A stretch of DNA of 64,000 nt. It comes from Albifimbria verrucaria (Eukaryota > Ascomycota > Sordariomycetes > Hypocreales > Stachybotryaceae). The DNA is taken from contig JAHREC010000045.1 in the NCBI GenBank assembly GCA_020081605.1, positions 930,001 to 994,000 of the forward strand. Direction: 5' to 3'. Made by a program: the position numbers and the translations under genes. The first letter of the stretch is position 1. Every line of letters starts with the position of its first letter. The notes beneath the pieces are model-generated. The model worked only from the letters and a program-made list of their open reading frames with translations. It was not told the DNA's origin and did no database searches. This document shows positions 22,177 to 35,236 of the stretch, piece after piece.

Positions 22177-25100
22177 TCCAGCCCCAACTCTTTCAACTGG
22201 ATCGACACGATCTGTATCAAGGCCATTATGGGGCCGCTTATAAACTCATCTTGCAAGCAGTCTCCATACGCCAGTGTGACAGGCTTGCAACGTCCGGGCC
22301 TATTACCGCATACCTCCTACTTGCATGAAGCTGAACGGCTTTTCTACGTAAAGCCAAACCACTCTTCAAGGCTTCCATGGCCGGGGCACCGCAACCAATC
22401 AGGACCGAGCCTCGGGTGCAAAACATGCTCCTGGTTATCTTGGCAGCTTCCCGAAGACGCGGAAGCGATCCAGACTGACGGAGATGAAGTGGCGCGCACA
22501 GACAAATATGGGCCGAAGCTTGCATCAAAATAGCTTAGCAGGAAGCCAGCCTGATGACATCAACCCCGATATGGCGACGGGATGTTTAGGTGATGGATCC
22601 GAAGTCTTTCAAATCTCAATGGCCTCGGGCTCTTAGGAAAGGCTGCTTCTCCATCCTTCAAAGACGCGGTGAGCGATACTACAGAGGTCATTTCTCCCCA
22701 GTGGAATTCTCAATGCCTTCCATGCCCGTTCCAACGCTAGTCGTGGCTGGCGTTACCGCGCGCCGTTTGAGCTTCAGAAACCGTTGCTGTGGGCCTTTCA
22801 CAAGCTCCTTCAGAAACTTCTCGACTCATGCCGTTTCCATGGCTAGGTGGATCTTGCCATCTCCACACCAGACCCGGGTCGAAGAATAAAGAAATTTCTT
22901 GCACTCTGCGCCATATTCATCGTCGCGATCTTGAATTGGCGTAGATCAATGCTGAAATCTCGGACCTGCCGTGTGTACTACAGTCCGAGGTGACCCCATA
23001 TCTGTCCCTGCCTGCGCCGTGTGCATGATATTGCAGTAATGAAGGAAATTTTACGGGTGCAACCCTCCAAAACTCACCATCAATCGGTCCGTAATGCTTT
23101 GGCCAAAGCTTTCGAAGGGTAGTTTCAGGACCAGGCTGCCCGCACTCCGGTCCTCCTCTTCATTAGAGCTCATTCCATTGCCTCACCTGCGAACATCTTT
23201 CTCAATGTGCATACGCGGAGTTGTTCTGGCGCTAAGATAACAGATTGTAAATCCGAACACGTATTTCATTCAGGAGAAAAGTTGTACTGTGCTAGTATGG
23301 TGTTGATAAGGACCGGCCTAGTCTGGCCGAGGTGTTGACGCTGTTAGTATTCCACGAATCAGGCAGACTATGAAGCCATACAATGTAAAGACGGCTTAAT
23401 ATTTGGAGAAAGGTCTCAGTAAATGCTAGAAATTTTCCTATATATATTTTCTTTTCTTTGACAATTAAAAACACTGTCGGGTTTGGGATGCTCTTCGCCA
23501 TTATCATCAGTCTGACACTTGGATGAGGGTCACTCTCCAAGCCCTTCGTGCTTCCTCCTAGTTTCTTCTTCTACCTATTTTCGCTCAATTTTTTTCTTTT
23601 TCCCGTCTTCTTCCTTTGTAATATTATACTTGCAAAATGCTGTCGGTAATGACGTTTTCCCACGGCAATGTTCCGAAGCGCTGATTGCCAAGGAAACTAA
23701 TCATGCAGATCCGGCTCACACTGAAGATTTTGAGACCAGGATTTTAGACATGTCTGGATCTGTTTGAACGTTTATTGTCGTTCATATATTCCTGACGGCT
23801 GTCATTTCGGATCGGCGTGGCCGGAGAATGACCTCATGTGAGAGAATTTCTTCGATGAGATAGATGTCTAATCTTCGTCCAAAAGATTTGATGTACATTA
23901 ATTTGCGTCTTTCGCAGTGGACGATCAACCTCTCCGAAATGACCTGGAACAAGTGGCAAAGCTGAATATTATCAATCAGTATAGGCCCTCAGACATTGGG
24001 CTGTCTTTTCCCTCTATTATCCTTGAAACAAAACACAAATAATAGATAATGAACACAAGACATGGCATCACTAATGCCAGGCCACAAATGGATACTTATT
24101 GTAACCATCTCCATTAGACATGACACGACTCGCTTTGAATGACGATAGACGTAATGGGTTGTGTGGTATGTACATCTAGCAGATGGTTGCTCTTGTTTTG
24201 TATCCCGCATTTGCGCTTCCTCAAGCTGAAGACATTATGATCATGGAGATTTCTGCTTGACCTACTCCAGTGCAAATGACGGGAAACCAAACAAAAGATT
24301 TGTCCAAATCTGCTGCGAAAATGTTGTCTTGCCGATGAAGAAAGATGAATGTTCCTTTCCTGGATAGTTAGTACAATATTAACATAGTTTGACGTCGATA
24401 TCCATGCTATGTTTTCCTTCCGTGCCCTGAGGTGAAGAATCTAGAAAATCTGGTTCAATAGCAGCATGGTATTTCTCTTAATGTGTTTTCGTATTCTATT
24501 GTGAATTATCTTGGAAAAGTTCGTGATGCTTCATGAGCGTAGGTCCCATTAGTTTGGGCCATGTGAGGATTGACCGGAGGCACTGCATCATGGAAGAGAG
24601 TAGCTGGTTATAGCAAATACGCAGCGATTGCATATCAAGATCAACTCTAGGTCTTGGCCGATAGAATCCATTACGATGATCATGTTTCATAGAGCTAGAG
24701 CTCGCTACCCGTCTTGATCACACCGCCATCACCTTGATATATGCGTAAAATCGGCGGAAAATCTTAGTAATTTCATGGCCTCACGCTCTTTAGGCGAGCT
24801 GCAAATAAGCAGACGTAATAGTGCCAACTATACTTATTTTCATAGACCCGTAGGATGACATAATGCCTGATGAAGCCGAATAGATGACCATTGTGCATAA
24901 CAATAGGCAGCCATTTTAAACAAAGCATACAGATGCAACTCCTCATTTCAAAGTTGCTCGGAATCAATACACTATTACGGAGGTATCCTTTTCTATTCGG
25001 CGTCGTATAGCATGCATACTGTCTTGGTCTGGCCTTGCTTAGGTGAAAGTCCTTCGAACAAGAAAAGCGGGCCAGGTAAGACAACGTATTTAAAACCCTT

Positions 25101-25547
25101 GTCGTTGTTGAGAGCACGCACGCCACGTCGAAGTTATACACAGCCTTGGACCGTAGCACAGCACGATCCGAGTTGGCGAAAGAAGAAGGTAAAGACAGAG
25201 TAAAAGTATTCTAAAGCAGAAAATGCGAGGACATGGAACTTACGGTAAAGTTTGTTTACAGAAATCAAGGCAAATGTGCAGCGGAGTAGAGCAGTTTGTA
25301 CGTTGCATCGTCGCGTAATCAAACCACAAGTCATTGACATCATCATCCAACCTCATGCTATGGCTTTCATACACGCCTCTCATGATCCCCGACTGTCTCA
25401 AATTTCGTATAGCAGTCAGTAATGGACAAAAAGCCTATGGCATACCTCTCCATCCTAGCAATGCGGAGAGGCCCAAAAGGAAAAAAAATGAAAAGGATGA
25501 ATATAGGTACAAAAATGTATGTAATATTTAAAAATAAAATAAAAATG

Positions 25548-25580
25548 GAATGAATGAATGGATGAATGAGCGGATAAATG
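25548..25580. repeat. TGAA-type microsatellite (imperfect)
   Basis: Imperfect tetranucleotide run (gaatgaatgaatggatgaat...) in non-coding DNA. Confidence 0.7.
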
Positions 25581-26272
25581 AAAACAGCAAAATATACGGA
25601 TAGCACCAAGCAGGTGCCTAGTCTGGGAACGAACAATGTACGCACTAGCCCATACTATAACGCGTAATAACTATGCAAGGCTTCAGGACGGCCCGGCCCA
25701 TCAAGCAATATTTCACATGCGTGAAGCTATCGCCATTTTGAAGTCTCAATCTGATTAAATGCGACTTCCAAATGATAATCCAAGGGTAGAGTAATAATAC
25801 CATGGTGAATCCCATATTTTTAGGTAGGAAGGATCATGTGTCATTGTTCCCATCGTTATACGCCATCCTGACGTATTTACAATCGTATGACTTCCCACTA
25901 AGGAGATCTGAGCTGCTAGACACTTGGTCCCCATTTAATTCCGGGCCAAGGCTCAAGATTTAGCGGGTTTCTATCCAGAGACGTGATAGGTCTATTCCTG
26001 TGTTTTTCTACGGAAGCGACTCCGAGGTACCGTCATGGCTATGCAACTGGTGAGCATCCAGGCTGATTGACACACCTTCCTGTCTCCCCAAATTACCAAA
26101 AGCCTACGTTTTGGATTCTACATTAATTCTGGTATGCTGAACAAACTGATCTTGCAGCTCATTTCCGCACATCACTTGATGACTGGAGATTATGCCCACT
26201 TCGGACCACGACGAGAGCTCGGGACAAGCCTTATACTGACACATCATGTAGTCTGCTTCACCATAATCCGTC

Positions 26273-28419
26273 ATGTCCAACAACAACTTCAGGCCGCTCT
26301 TGCCGGCCAGTGGTTCGTCGCCTCAATCACCTACTCCATCGCGCCCTCGAGACCTCGTGCCGAAACAACCCCATGTGACATCGGCGTGCTCTCAATGTCG
26401 TAAGAGTAAATCGAAGGTACGTATATTCCTGGATATCATGGTGGATTTACCAAACAGTGAAGAAGGAGATTAGTGACGGCAGTTTGATGTTTGAATCGCG
26501 TCGAGAGCTGACGGACCTCCAGTGTAGCGGTGAAAAGCCACAGTGTGCTCGATGTCGGACCAGAAATTTGCTATGCGAGTACGATGCTGACCTAGCCGGT
26601 ATTGGTCTGTCAGAATTGCGAAAGAGGTACAGGGAAACAATTACTCAAAGGGATGCTTTGCAAGGGCTTCTATATTTCATGACAAACCAGCCCGAAGGAG
26701 TAGCCGGAGACATTCTGCGACGCCTGAGAACGACCAACGACCCCGAGAGCTTGCTGAACCTCGTAACGAGAGGAGATCTGGTGCAACAAGCGCATGTTGT
26801 GAGCACTGTGGGAGATGAATGTCACAATATCCGCGACATAGAAGAATCTGCCATACAGGAGAGCGCGATCAAGGTGTCTTCACGCCCTTGGACAGGTATT
26901 GCAGGAGATGGTGTGGTTTCCCACCTCATATCCAGCTTTATGGAATTTGATCAGCCGTTTCTATTCTCTTTCATAGACAAGGATCGGTTTGTGGAAGATA
27001 TGCGCGCTGGCTCTCCAGAAAGAGCGAGGTACTGCTCACCATTTCTCGTCAATGCGATATGTGCGCTTCGTAGTGTGAGACCACTGGATTCATAGGCTTG
27101 AGCTACCATGCTAACTCTCTAGAATAGTACACAAGTCGATTTGCGACGGCATTCAATCGAGTGAAGAGCACCGATCTGGGAGAAGCCTTTCTCGACGAAG
27201 CAAAACGGCTGCTAAACTTGGAGGGGAAGAGTGTCATTACCTACTGTGCAAGGTCTCGTCATAGTTTTTATGTGCTGTGCTAGCCAGGGACGAGACAGGG
27301 CAGGACGAATTTTCCGTTACATGGCATATGACATGCTTAAACGCCTCCACCTGATCCGCGCTCAGAAGGACCACGATCCAATGGACGAGGAGGGCCACAA
27401 ATGGTCCCAGGCAGCATCAAGAGCCTCTTGGGGATTGTATTGCTTCGAAAGGTAACATCCGTGTCTGTCGATTCTTAGTGCTCATACTAATCAAATGCGA
27501 TTTGCAGTGTCATTTCTTTCGCCTATGCACAGCAATCACTCATTGCAAGGCCAACGTGTCCACGAACCTTTCTTGTTCAACGATCGAGTCGATGGATTGA
27601 TAGCGAATTTGATAATTCGTTGATACTAGATGCAATGTGTGATCTGTCCGTCATTTATAACGAGGTTATGTCATATCACTTGGGTGGCAATTACAAACTA
27701 GGTAGCGAGGTCGACCTGTCACGTCGCTCCCAACTGCTGGCCCGAATTCGCGATTGGAGGATGGGGTTAACCGGGGAGCTGCATGTGTCGAACAATCCAT
27801 CAATGCAAGTATACATGTTACGGTTTGTTACTCCTGCCAGCGTTCCGTGCGTTGTGAACTAATTAAACATGGCAGTTCATACGAAGATCAGGTAATTTGC
27901 AGTGTCGTCAAAGATATCGAGGCCGAAACCATAATGCCTTCAACAGATCTGGCCGTCAAAGACATTACCTTATCTTGCTGCATACGTAGCTTGGAGGGCC
28001 TAAACGAGTTCGTCAACGAGTCTAACGCCGGCTTATATTCTAGCTTTATTATTTTCCCATTATACTGCACAGCGGTCATCTTGGTTCACGTTCATAAATG
28101 CGAGGCAACAAACGATCTCTTCGCAAATGCCTGCCATCACCTAGCTTTACGATCAAAACATTTCATGTTTACGGCATATCTATTGCAAGCGATCAAGGTT
28201 CTCACGGAAAAATTGGACATAAACATCCCGAGCCAAGCCGCACCCTATTTTCAGGCGTTGGATCTACCAGAAGAAAACTTACAAGACGTACCGATAACTT
28301 TCGTTATACCCGATCACGAACATGTAGCTAAAGAGCTGAACAAGCAGGAGGCTTCAGAATCGCTAGGGATTCAGATAGGTGCTTTAATTGCTGACTGGAG
28401 CTGGAGATCGATGAGGTGA
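26273..28419 (+). CDS. Zn2Cys6 fungal transcription factor
   Basis: Exons 26273-26416, 26523-27074, 27128-27451, 27508-27822, 27876-28419. The first intron splits the zinc cluster: CSQCRKSKSK joins CSGEKPQCARC and ends LLCEY (CX2CX6CX5CX2CX6C). A short coiled coil follows (LRKRYRETITQRDALQGLL). The MHR domain shows FMEFDQPFLFSFIDKDRFV, AFNRVKSTDLGEAFLDEAKRLL, LPTVQGLVIVFM, GRDRAGRIFRYMAYDMLKRLHL and ASWGLYCFESVISFAYAQQS, matching regulators of the Nit-4/XlnR-like class. One extra G in the GGGG at 27223-27226 breaks the frame between the two MHR halves; removing it gives LEGRVSLPTVQ. The C-terminal part has no named domain. Its target is unknown; the nearest downstream genes are on the opposite strand. 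Confidence 0.85.
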
Positions 28420-28583
28420 TTGGAACTTAGACTATAATATCATGCATGGGGCCGAGAGACGTCAAGTAGTGGCTTCATACCATTTTATACACATAGATTA
28501 TTTGTCCCATGACAATCTAGTACACATTTCGTCTGGTCAATATTCAACCCGCAGTTAAACTACTGTAACGAGTGCTGTCAATA

Positions 28584-29189
28584 TTACTCAGCGACTTTCT
28601 CGATCTGACCCGTGTGGACATCATATGTGTAACCAGTGATGGGCACATCTAGAATGAGAGGGTTCTTCTTTAGTGCCTCAACATCGTCTTTCACACTCTC
28701 CTTCAGGTCAGTGAAAGGAAGAAATGCGAAATGATCCACGTTCTCGCCCAAATCCTTCCTAACCTTGGCTCTCAGGTCCTCATCGCGGAATGTGAGCATC
28801 CCACAATCAGTCTGAGGTTTTAATAATTAATAATGCTAGGTCGCATGGTTTGTAATTAGAGGTTTCGACTTACATGGTGGATGACCACAATCTCGCGTGT
28901 TCCCAGTAGCTGCTGTGAGATTACAATATCTCGAGTTGCTGCCAAAGCGCGACCTCCCGCATTTCGGACAACGTGAGCGTCGCCTTTAGCGATGCCCAAC
29001 TCTTTTGCGGGGTCAATCCGAGCATCCATGCAAGTGACAACAAGAACTTTCCTGTTCGGTCTCAGCCTCATCTCCTATTATGGTGGAGGCAGAACAGTAC
29101 TCACCGCGCTGGTGGTAGAGGTAGGCCCCTTCATTGAACGACTCTACATATTTGCGATTGGCAGCTTCGAACTCTGCGGCAACTGACAT
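28584..29189 (-). CDS. beta-class carbonic anhydrase
   Basis: Zinc enzyme for CO2/bicarbonate interconversion, small fungal plant-type beta-CA. Start ATG 29189; exon 1 (29189-29105) is [21 protein letters not shown]... and the last exon is 28811-28584. Zinc and catalytic residues: CMDARIDP (Cys ligand plus Asp-Arg dyad) and HHTDCG (His and Cys ligands, created by splicing 28873-28812). The first intron is unclear: with donor at 29104 the 53-bp intron ending CAG at about 29052 gives the family spacing up to KVLVVTC, but the phase needs one more G in exon 1 (CGCGG). A 38-bp intron would be too short. I take this as a missing base. Length is about 163 residues, normal for the cytosolic small forms. 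The MFS gene lies upstream on the same strand. Confidence 0.88.
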
Positions 29190-29813
29190 GGTGATAGATT
29201 AGTGGAGCAAAGTACAGAATATTGTGGTAATCAGTGTATGAACAGCTCTTCTCAATTGATCCTTTGTTTCGAAGACTGTGGCAATACTTGTATAATATCT
29301 GGACTATCAGGAACTTTCTGAAGATGTGCAATTTGCCATTCTAGCCCTGTCTTACGCCATTATGCCATCCTCAAATGGCAGGCCTTGTGGCTTGAGGTGA
29401 GACGAGGGTTTGCCATGTGGCCGGAGCTAGGAGGCTGGGCAACCCTCACGAAATGCGACGGCTGAGCAGATCTCCAGGTTAGTCAAGATTGCTGATAGTG
29501 ATTTTGGATTCCAAATTATTCAGCTTGTAGATGACGGTTTTGATTCCAAAGGATGCAGCATGACATATTGGTCCCTGCTGGCTCTATGCACACCCGACAG
29601 TAAACTGTGCTCATCTGACCACAACTCAGTGTAAAGATTTGGTACAAAGATGAATCCTGCAATTCTACCCATTCTTATATTTCTGTCATCTGTATATTAG
29701 GAAACGAAACGTATCTACACCGACTATTCGTGCTCCTGAGACAGATGACTGGAAGAAGCCGTCATTGTCTGTTCCAAGCAGTTCTGCCTCTTTCGAAGCC
29801 CGTTGAGTAAGAT
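29190..29813. other. intergenic spacer
   Basis: Promoter of the carbonic anhydrase and 3' flank of the MFS gene. No supported feature. Confidence 0.5.
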
Positions 29814-31356
29814 TTACTCTTCGTGAAGTTCCGGATTTGCTGATGATTTGGGACGGGGAACCAAAAGCCAGCTAATTCCTGTCGCAACCAAGAGTGCGAC
29901 CAATATAGGCTGTAGCGTAGCCACTCCGACATTGGACCCTATGATACCAGTAATCACGGGAAAGCACATCCGCCCATTTGAGCGACGACAAAGACGAAGG
30001 AAAGGGCCGCAGAATGAATTTCTGCTGGGAACAACTTCGATGCGATAGAGATGCCCTGGAATTGCCAAGTTAGAACACCATTCTGTCTTCTCTATCAATA
30101 TCAACTTCATCATAATACTTACAGTTGCGAACAAGGGTCCGGTGAAGAAACCGATTAAACTAATGGCAATAGAAGCCGCGATGATGTTTGGCACGCTATT
30201 TTGTGTCAGTCCGACCAGACGAAAACATTGTGGTGTCAACTTACAGCCAGAAAACAAGTTGCAGAGCAATAGCCAAGACGCAGTAGACGATGACCATCCG
30301 CCTCTCTCCAAATCGGTGAGTAGGTTCAGCAAGCAATAGTCTTCCAAGCAAGCAACCTCCATTGAAACCGGCTGGGACATAACCCATCTGAGAGAGATTT
30401 CCATCACGGACTTGGACCAAGTATTCAACAACCCATCCACTCGCCGTCAACACAGCTCCGAGATAGAAGAAAAAGAACATACTGACAAGCCAGACGCTCG
30501 AATTTGAGAGGGTGGCCTTGACCATGTTTGTGGCTTCCCGGTTGCGAGATACATCCGCCTCTGCACCATTTGCACTGTCCAAGCTTTCTCCTTGGCCTGT
30601 TGTGGTCTTACTTTTGAGACGCAGGGTGTCTTTAAAGGCGATTGCCGCCCACACAATGTTGGCGATGCCAATGCCCAGAGGGAAAGTGTAGTATAGATAC
30701 CAGTGCGAGTGCGAAGCATTGCCTGCTGATGCAATAGCCGTAGAAACAAAGGGTCCGACGAGACATCCTGCCATGTACATGGCATGAATGAAAGCCAACC
30801 AGCGATGCGCTCCTTGACTCCAGCCACAAACGTATTTGCATGTGTATCCTGGAAGGCTTGTCCAACACTGACAATCCAGAAGGTAACGACAAAAAGGCCG
30901 AAAGGTGGATTCCAAGCGCGAAGGGCATGAGCAAGAACCTGGAAAACAGCCCCAGTACTAGCATGGCTCCCAAATCAAGATATTGGCACAGGTGAGTATT
31001 AGCTATGGCTGCCGTGAGCCACCCGAAAAAGGTGGCGGCATATCTGGATCAACTTGTCAATATTGACCGGACTTGTCCTGGTTGTAAACATACATGGTTG
31101 ATGCCGTTGCAGTGTTAATGTCATGCTGGCGAATGATGTAGGGTATAAGAGCACCAATGCTGCCATCATTGGTACCAGCAACAAAGAAGGAAAAGCCCGC
31201 ACTCATCAGGCGTAGGACGTTTGCCCTGCTTATCACGCCTCGGCCTTCATCAGGGGTTGCCTCTGCTACAGGCGCCTGAGACTTGACGTCGACGGGTCGC
31301 TGGTCCACGAGCTCAATTGCCTCGACGGGCTCAAGCTGGGTCGTCGTGGTCGACAT
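29814..31356 (-). CDS. MFS transporter (BSC6-like)
   Basis: Major facilitator with about 12 helices at a membrane. Exons 31356-31094, 31043-30245, 30195-30123, 30055-29814. The N terminus is a ~50-residue hydrophilic arm, then VLRLMSAGFSFFVAGTNDGSIGALIPYII, a typical first helix of the yeast BSC6/Fucose-permease-like group. Further hallmarks: GWLTAAIANTHLCQYL, QDTHANTFVAGVK followed by AHRWLAFIHAMYMAGCLVGP, a hydrophilic central loop (KSKTTTGQGES), and PAGFNGGCLLGRLLL. Three missing bases break the frame: CCCC 30950-30953, CC 30812-30813 and GGG 29958-29960 (plus-strand letters). Each repair restores family-typical sequence, for example VFQVLAHALRAWNPPFG. The substrate is unknown. It is divergent from the epimerase at 32284. 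Confidence 0.87.
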
Positions 31357-32283
31357 TGCACTTCTCTAAAACAGCACAACAGGCCAATTCCGTTCTGCGG
31401 CAGATGAGTTGTTCTATTTATTTTTCGGCGTCAGTAATAGCCACTGACACAAAGCATCAATAAGTCATGCTGCAGCCACAGATGATAAGCCAACTGAGAG
31501 AAGCATAGCAATATGATATGTTCACTCACCGAGCCTTTAAGGCAGTCTCTTAAGTTGATGAATTGTTTGGTAGCATAACGTCAAGCAGATAGTCTCAAGA
31601 CTGCTCACAGTTATCACCCGCAATGCTCAGGTGAGTCGGTGGGCTTTATACAAATACGGGAGATGAATGGCGAGGAATGCTGGTACGTAATATCGCATGG
31701 GTGATCGTGGAATCAGCGGGCCGTTCAGCCAAAACTTCGTGGTTTTGTCGGAAAATTCGTGGGTCAATCAGTAACCGGCTCCCTTGTTCCGGCCCAATCA
31801 TTAGATCGTGATAGTGCAGGGCGAGCTCAGCATTCACGCGTTCATGGACATGTACTCAGATGTTGTCTTGTAGCAGGGACATAGATGATTGAGTTGTGAG
31901 AGCCTCTTCCCTATACTGACGGAGCTGTAAGATTGGGATTTGCACAGCTCGTCATCGAGCTGGTTGCAGGAAACAACCCCAAGTAAGCCTCATATCACTA
32001 ACGTACCTCCATTAAACTAGCTAAACCCCATGCCTTCGGTTGCCTCGACCCGACTCCGCTTCCCCTCACGGCACTGCATTAGTGGCTGGGCGCCTAATCA
32101 CTGGCCGCAGGTATTCCCAGGACTAAGGACAACCAGCTCTAATGTCGTGATCTCCCCAGCTTTCTATTGGATTTGTAATATGCTAGATTTGTAAGATGCA
32201 AGCTGAACATTTTCTGGCTCTTCTGGATTTAAACTGCGGCGTCTAGCACAACTCCTACTGACCTAGATATCACCAAAAACACA
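31357..32283. promoter_or_regulatory. divergent promoter region, MFS / epimerase
   Basis: The 927-bp region between two divergent starts. No ORF looks real and no clear operator is visible. Confidence 0.4.
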
Positions 32284-33552
32284 ATGTCCAGGGTTTTCCT
32301 GTAAGTCGTCTGTAGTCAAGCTGGTCTGTCTAGACTGTCGCTAATTCGCAATCCCAGCACCGGCGCATCTGGCTACATCGGAGGCCAGGTCCTCCATACT
32401 ATCGTCAATGCCTTTCCAGACTTGACTATCAGAGCCTTGGCACGCGATTCTGCCAAGGCCGACGCCATTACAAGAGTCTTTCCCCAGGTTCAAATTGTCC
32501 AAGGTACTCTTGATGACCTGTCCTTGATACAAGAAGAAGCCAAGAAGGCAGATATAGTCTTGAGTATGGTTTATTATTATTATTATTATTTTACTTTTCA
32601 TATAGCGACTGATTCGTTTCTACTAGATCTGGCCAGTACCAAGCATATCGACAGCGTTCAAGCTATACATGAGGATTGAAAGGCAGAGGATCAAACGACA
32701 AACTAGGTATTTTTTCTTCTTTCAAAAGCAACAAATTATCTTACCTAACGGTGGCATATTAGTCCACTGGATTCAAATATCCGGTGCTTCACTTCTTGCT
32801 GCTCCCGAGCTAGCTGACAGCACATATATACCTGGCTCGGCGAGTGATACAGTATTCGATGACTTGGATGCTTCTAGCATTCAGTCTGTGATAAAGAAGC
32901 ATCCATCTAGAGCTGTAGACAACTATATCCTCTCTGTTGCGGCTAATGAACCACAAATTAACACGGCTCTTGTCATACCACCCATCATTTATGGTCCTGG
33001 CCAATCTCCTTCCAACCAGCGCAGTGTACAGATCCCTGATCTAGCTAAAGTAACGTTGCAGCGTGGGCGTGGCCTGCAGGTTGGCGAAGGTCTCAGCCGC
33101 TGGGGCAACGTTCACATCCACGACCTTGGTGATCTCTTCTCACTTCTAGTCAAGGCTGCATTGGAGGGACACTCGAAGAAGGATGATGTCTGGAACCTAA
33201 ACGGCCTTTATCTTACAAGTATTGGCGAGCTTGTGAGTGCCACAGATCTCAGCTGAAACCACACTGGACCATATACTGACAGTGGCAGTCTTTCGCCGAA
33301 ATTTCAAACAAGATCGCCACACATGCAGTGAATAAAGGTTGGATCTCCAATACAGAGATTGAGAAGCTATCTGGAGATGAATTTGACAAGCTCTTGCCAC
33401 ATGGTTCCGTCTTGTACGGAACTAATGCCCGTGGGAAATCTCGGCGAGGAGTTGAACTCTTGGGATGGAACCCGCGCCATGGAAGCCATGGTCTAGAAGA
33501 TGAGATCACCCGAGCGGTTGAGCAAGAGGCAGCGGCATTGAACTTGTCGTGA
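32284..33552 (+). CDS. NAD-dependent epimerase/dehydratase family protein
   Basis: Extended-SDR Rossmann protein, expected to act on small metabolites with NAD(P). Exon 1 is only 17 nt (32284-32300, MSRVFL), then 32358-32563, 32627-32706, 32763-33232, 33289-33552. The cofactor loop TGASGYIGGQVL is made by the first splice. Later parts: RALARDSAKADAI, ADIVLNLASTKHID, WIQISGASLLAA, an active-site-like VDNYILSVA and IPPIIYGPG, then HIHDLGDLF and ELLGWNPRHGS. Introns have a GTATGG donor in the second case and a TTA microsatellite inside (32570-32591). One base is missing in the third exon (GG at 32672-32673); adding G gives HEGLKGRGSNDKL, as in related proteins. I cannot name the substrate; it belongs with fungal nucleoside-diphosphate-sugar-epimerase-like proteins. 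Confidence 0.85.
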
Positions 33553-35236
33553 TAGCCGATATATATAATGTTATGGGGAATAAACTTGGAAGCTGTTGTT
33601 TACAATTTGCAGTTCTATACAACTTCAAAGTTTTTCTAGAGATTCATGGTAGGCTAATGAAGCAATATCCGGAGTGCTTTAATGTAGTATCAACCGTGTT
33701 CATGTCACATAAAATGACATATAAGCACGCCTATGGCTTTAGTAACAAGTTATGGTCAGTCTTAATGTTCCGTAGAGAAGCTGTTGCATTGCCGAGAACT
33801 TTACTGACAAGAAAAGCAAAAAAGAAAAAGAAAAAGAAAACCGTAGTATGTTCCTCATGCTCTTTCCAATGCATAAAATTCTCGGAGGTATTGGCACAAA
33901 GCTTGGCAAAAATAGCCTGACTGGTAGTTAGTCGGCCAAACGGCTTGTGTTAAACGACGAATCTCTGGGAGTGGTACCCAACGCTTTCAGAAGAAAAGTT
34001 ATTGAAGGATTTACTTGGTTTCCTTCACAATTCCATTCCTCTCTGGACACCGAATGGCCTTCGACAGGCTAGCCAGTGGCATGGGGACATTGTGCTCTCG
34101 ACGTAGCCGACCTCATATACTCGTCATACTTTGATCAAGCGCCATCCGGTTTTCAGTCCGGTGTTTTCAAAAAAGAAATTCTATAACCTTGAAATCTCTT
34201 TTCTCAATACCCAGGTTTGAGCTTTTTCCTGGCGTCACAGCAGCAGGGTGTCAGGTCTGCAGCCGCCCGATGCGAAGTGGCCGAGATGAATCTGAGACAT
34301 GCGTTTCTGTGAGTCAGGCTTGAGATGGCGCTTGTCAAAGAATTCTCCTGGACATGGCCATAAGACCGCCTGACGCTTCAGCTGATGGATTGCCTCCAGA
34401 ATTGCGTCAAGCACAATAACAGTTGGGTGCGCTGGAGATAAGCACGTTGTTCTTAACGGCCTCAGCACTAAGTCAACCCGGGGCTTCTGAGCAAAACTTC
34501 AGAAATTCAGCGACACAATCCTCAAACCCCAAGCAAACGGCAGGAGTTCATAAATCATATTTTCACCATTGTGGGGACATCTGATCGACTCAAGCAGGGC
34601 CGACTGCAGTGTCTCATTCCCCACCATGTCCAAGTGCAAAGGCTCAGCTACTGTCACGACGAAGCTGTCCTGAACCTATGATGGAAATGCTTCACAGCTG
34701 CATAAACACACGTCATTTTCTGTGCCGTAATCTCGGATTTCTTGAGCCATTTTAGCTTCTTCTACGAGTGTGCATTACACGGGCAGTGTGCTCAAGGGTC
34801 GACAGTGAAGAACTGGACAAAAGGACTGTCTCATGTGTCAGGCCACCCAAGCCCGTTTCCAAGACACAAATACCAGGTGACAAGCTCAGCGTGGTAGCCA
34901 ATGCCCTGGTCCCTCAGTTTTCATCGTCGACCCTTCAAAGAATCCGAGGCCGGCATCTCACAAGACATGATCGTCCGACTTAGTTCAAGACTGACTTGAT
35001 TGTTTTTGGAAGCACTTTGTCTCTTCTGCATGTTTGACTGCCTCCCAAGGGTGGTTGGTTGTCATGATATCTCATGCAGGGCTTTCAATCGCAACGGCTG
35101 GGTCCTCTGCCTCATCTTGATTAGAAAACACATATATCCTTGAACTGCGCTTCCCGTCTGGTAGTCTAGTTACACCGTTCCTGCCGACGCTTCGTCCAAA
35201 TTTCGCAACAGCTCATCGAATCATCAACCAGACACG
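33553..35236. other. intergenic region, 1.7 kb
   Basis: Contains the epimerase 3' flank, an A-rich purine tract with AAAAAG repeats (about 33810-33841) and the RGS gene promoter. A 77-codon minus-strand ORF (34468-34235) has no recognisable motif and was not called. Confidence 0.5.

Larger units (their letters stand above)
22057..26272. other. 4.2-kb gene-poor region
   Basis: The largest gap in the window. It begins with the alcohol dehydrogenase promoter and ends with the promoter of the regulator at 26273. ORFs are short and lack motifs; T-rich and A-rich tracts occur near 23580-23620 and 25480-25550, and a TGAA-type microsatellite at about 25548-25580. I find no transposase, long repeat or tRNA. 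It may hold non-coding transcripts or degraded mobile DNA, but nothing shows this directly. Confidence 0.5.

Noticed and set aside
34235..34468. 77-codon minus-strand ORF with protein-like composition
   Set aside because: Too short and without motif, promoter or splice context.
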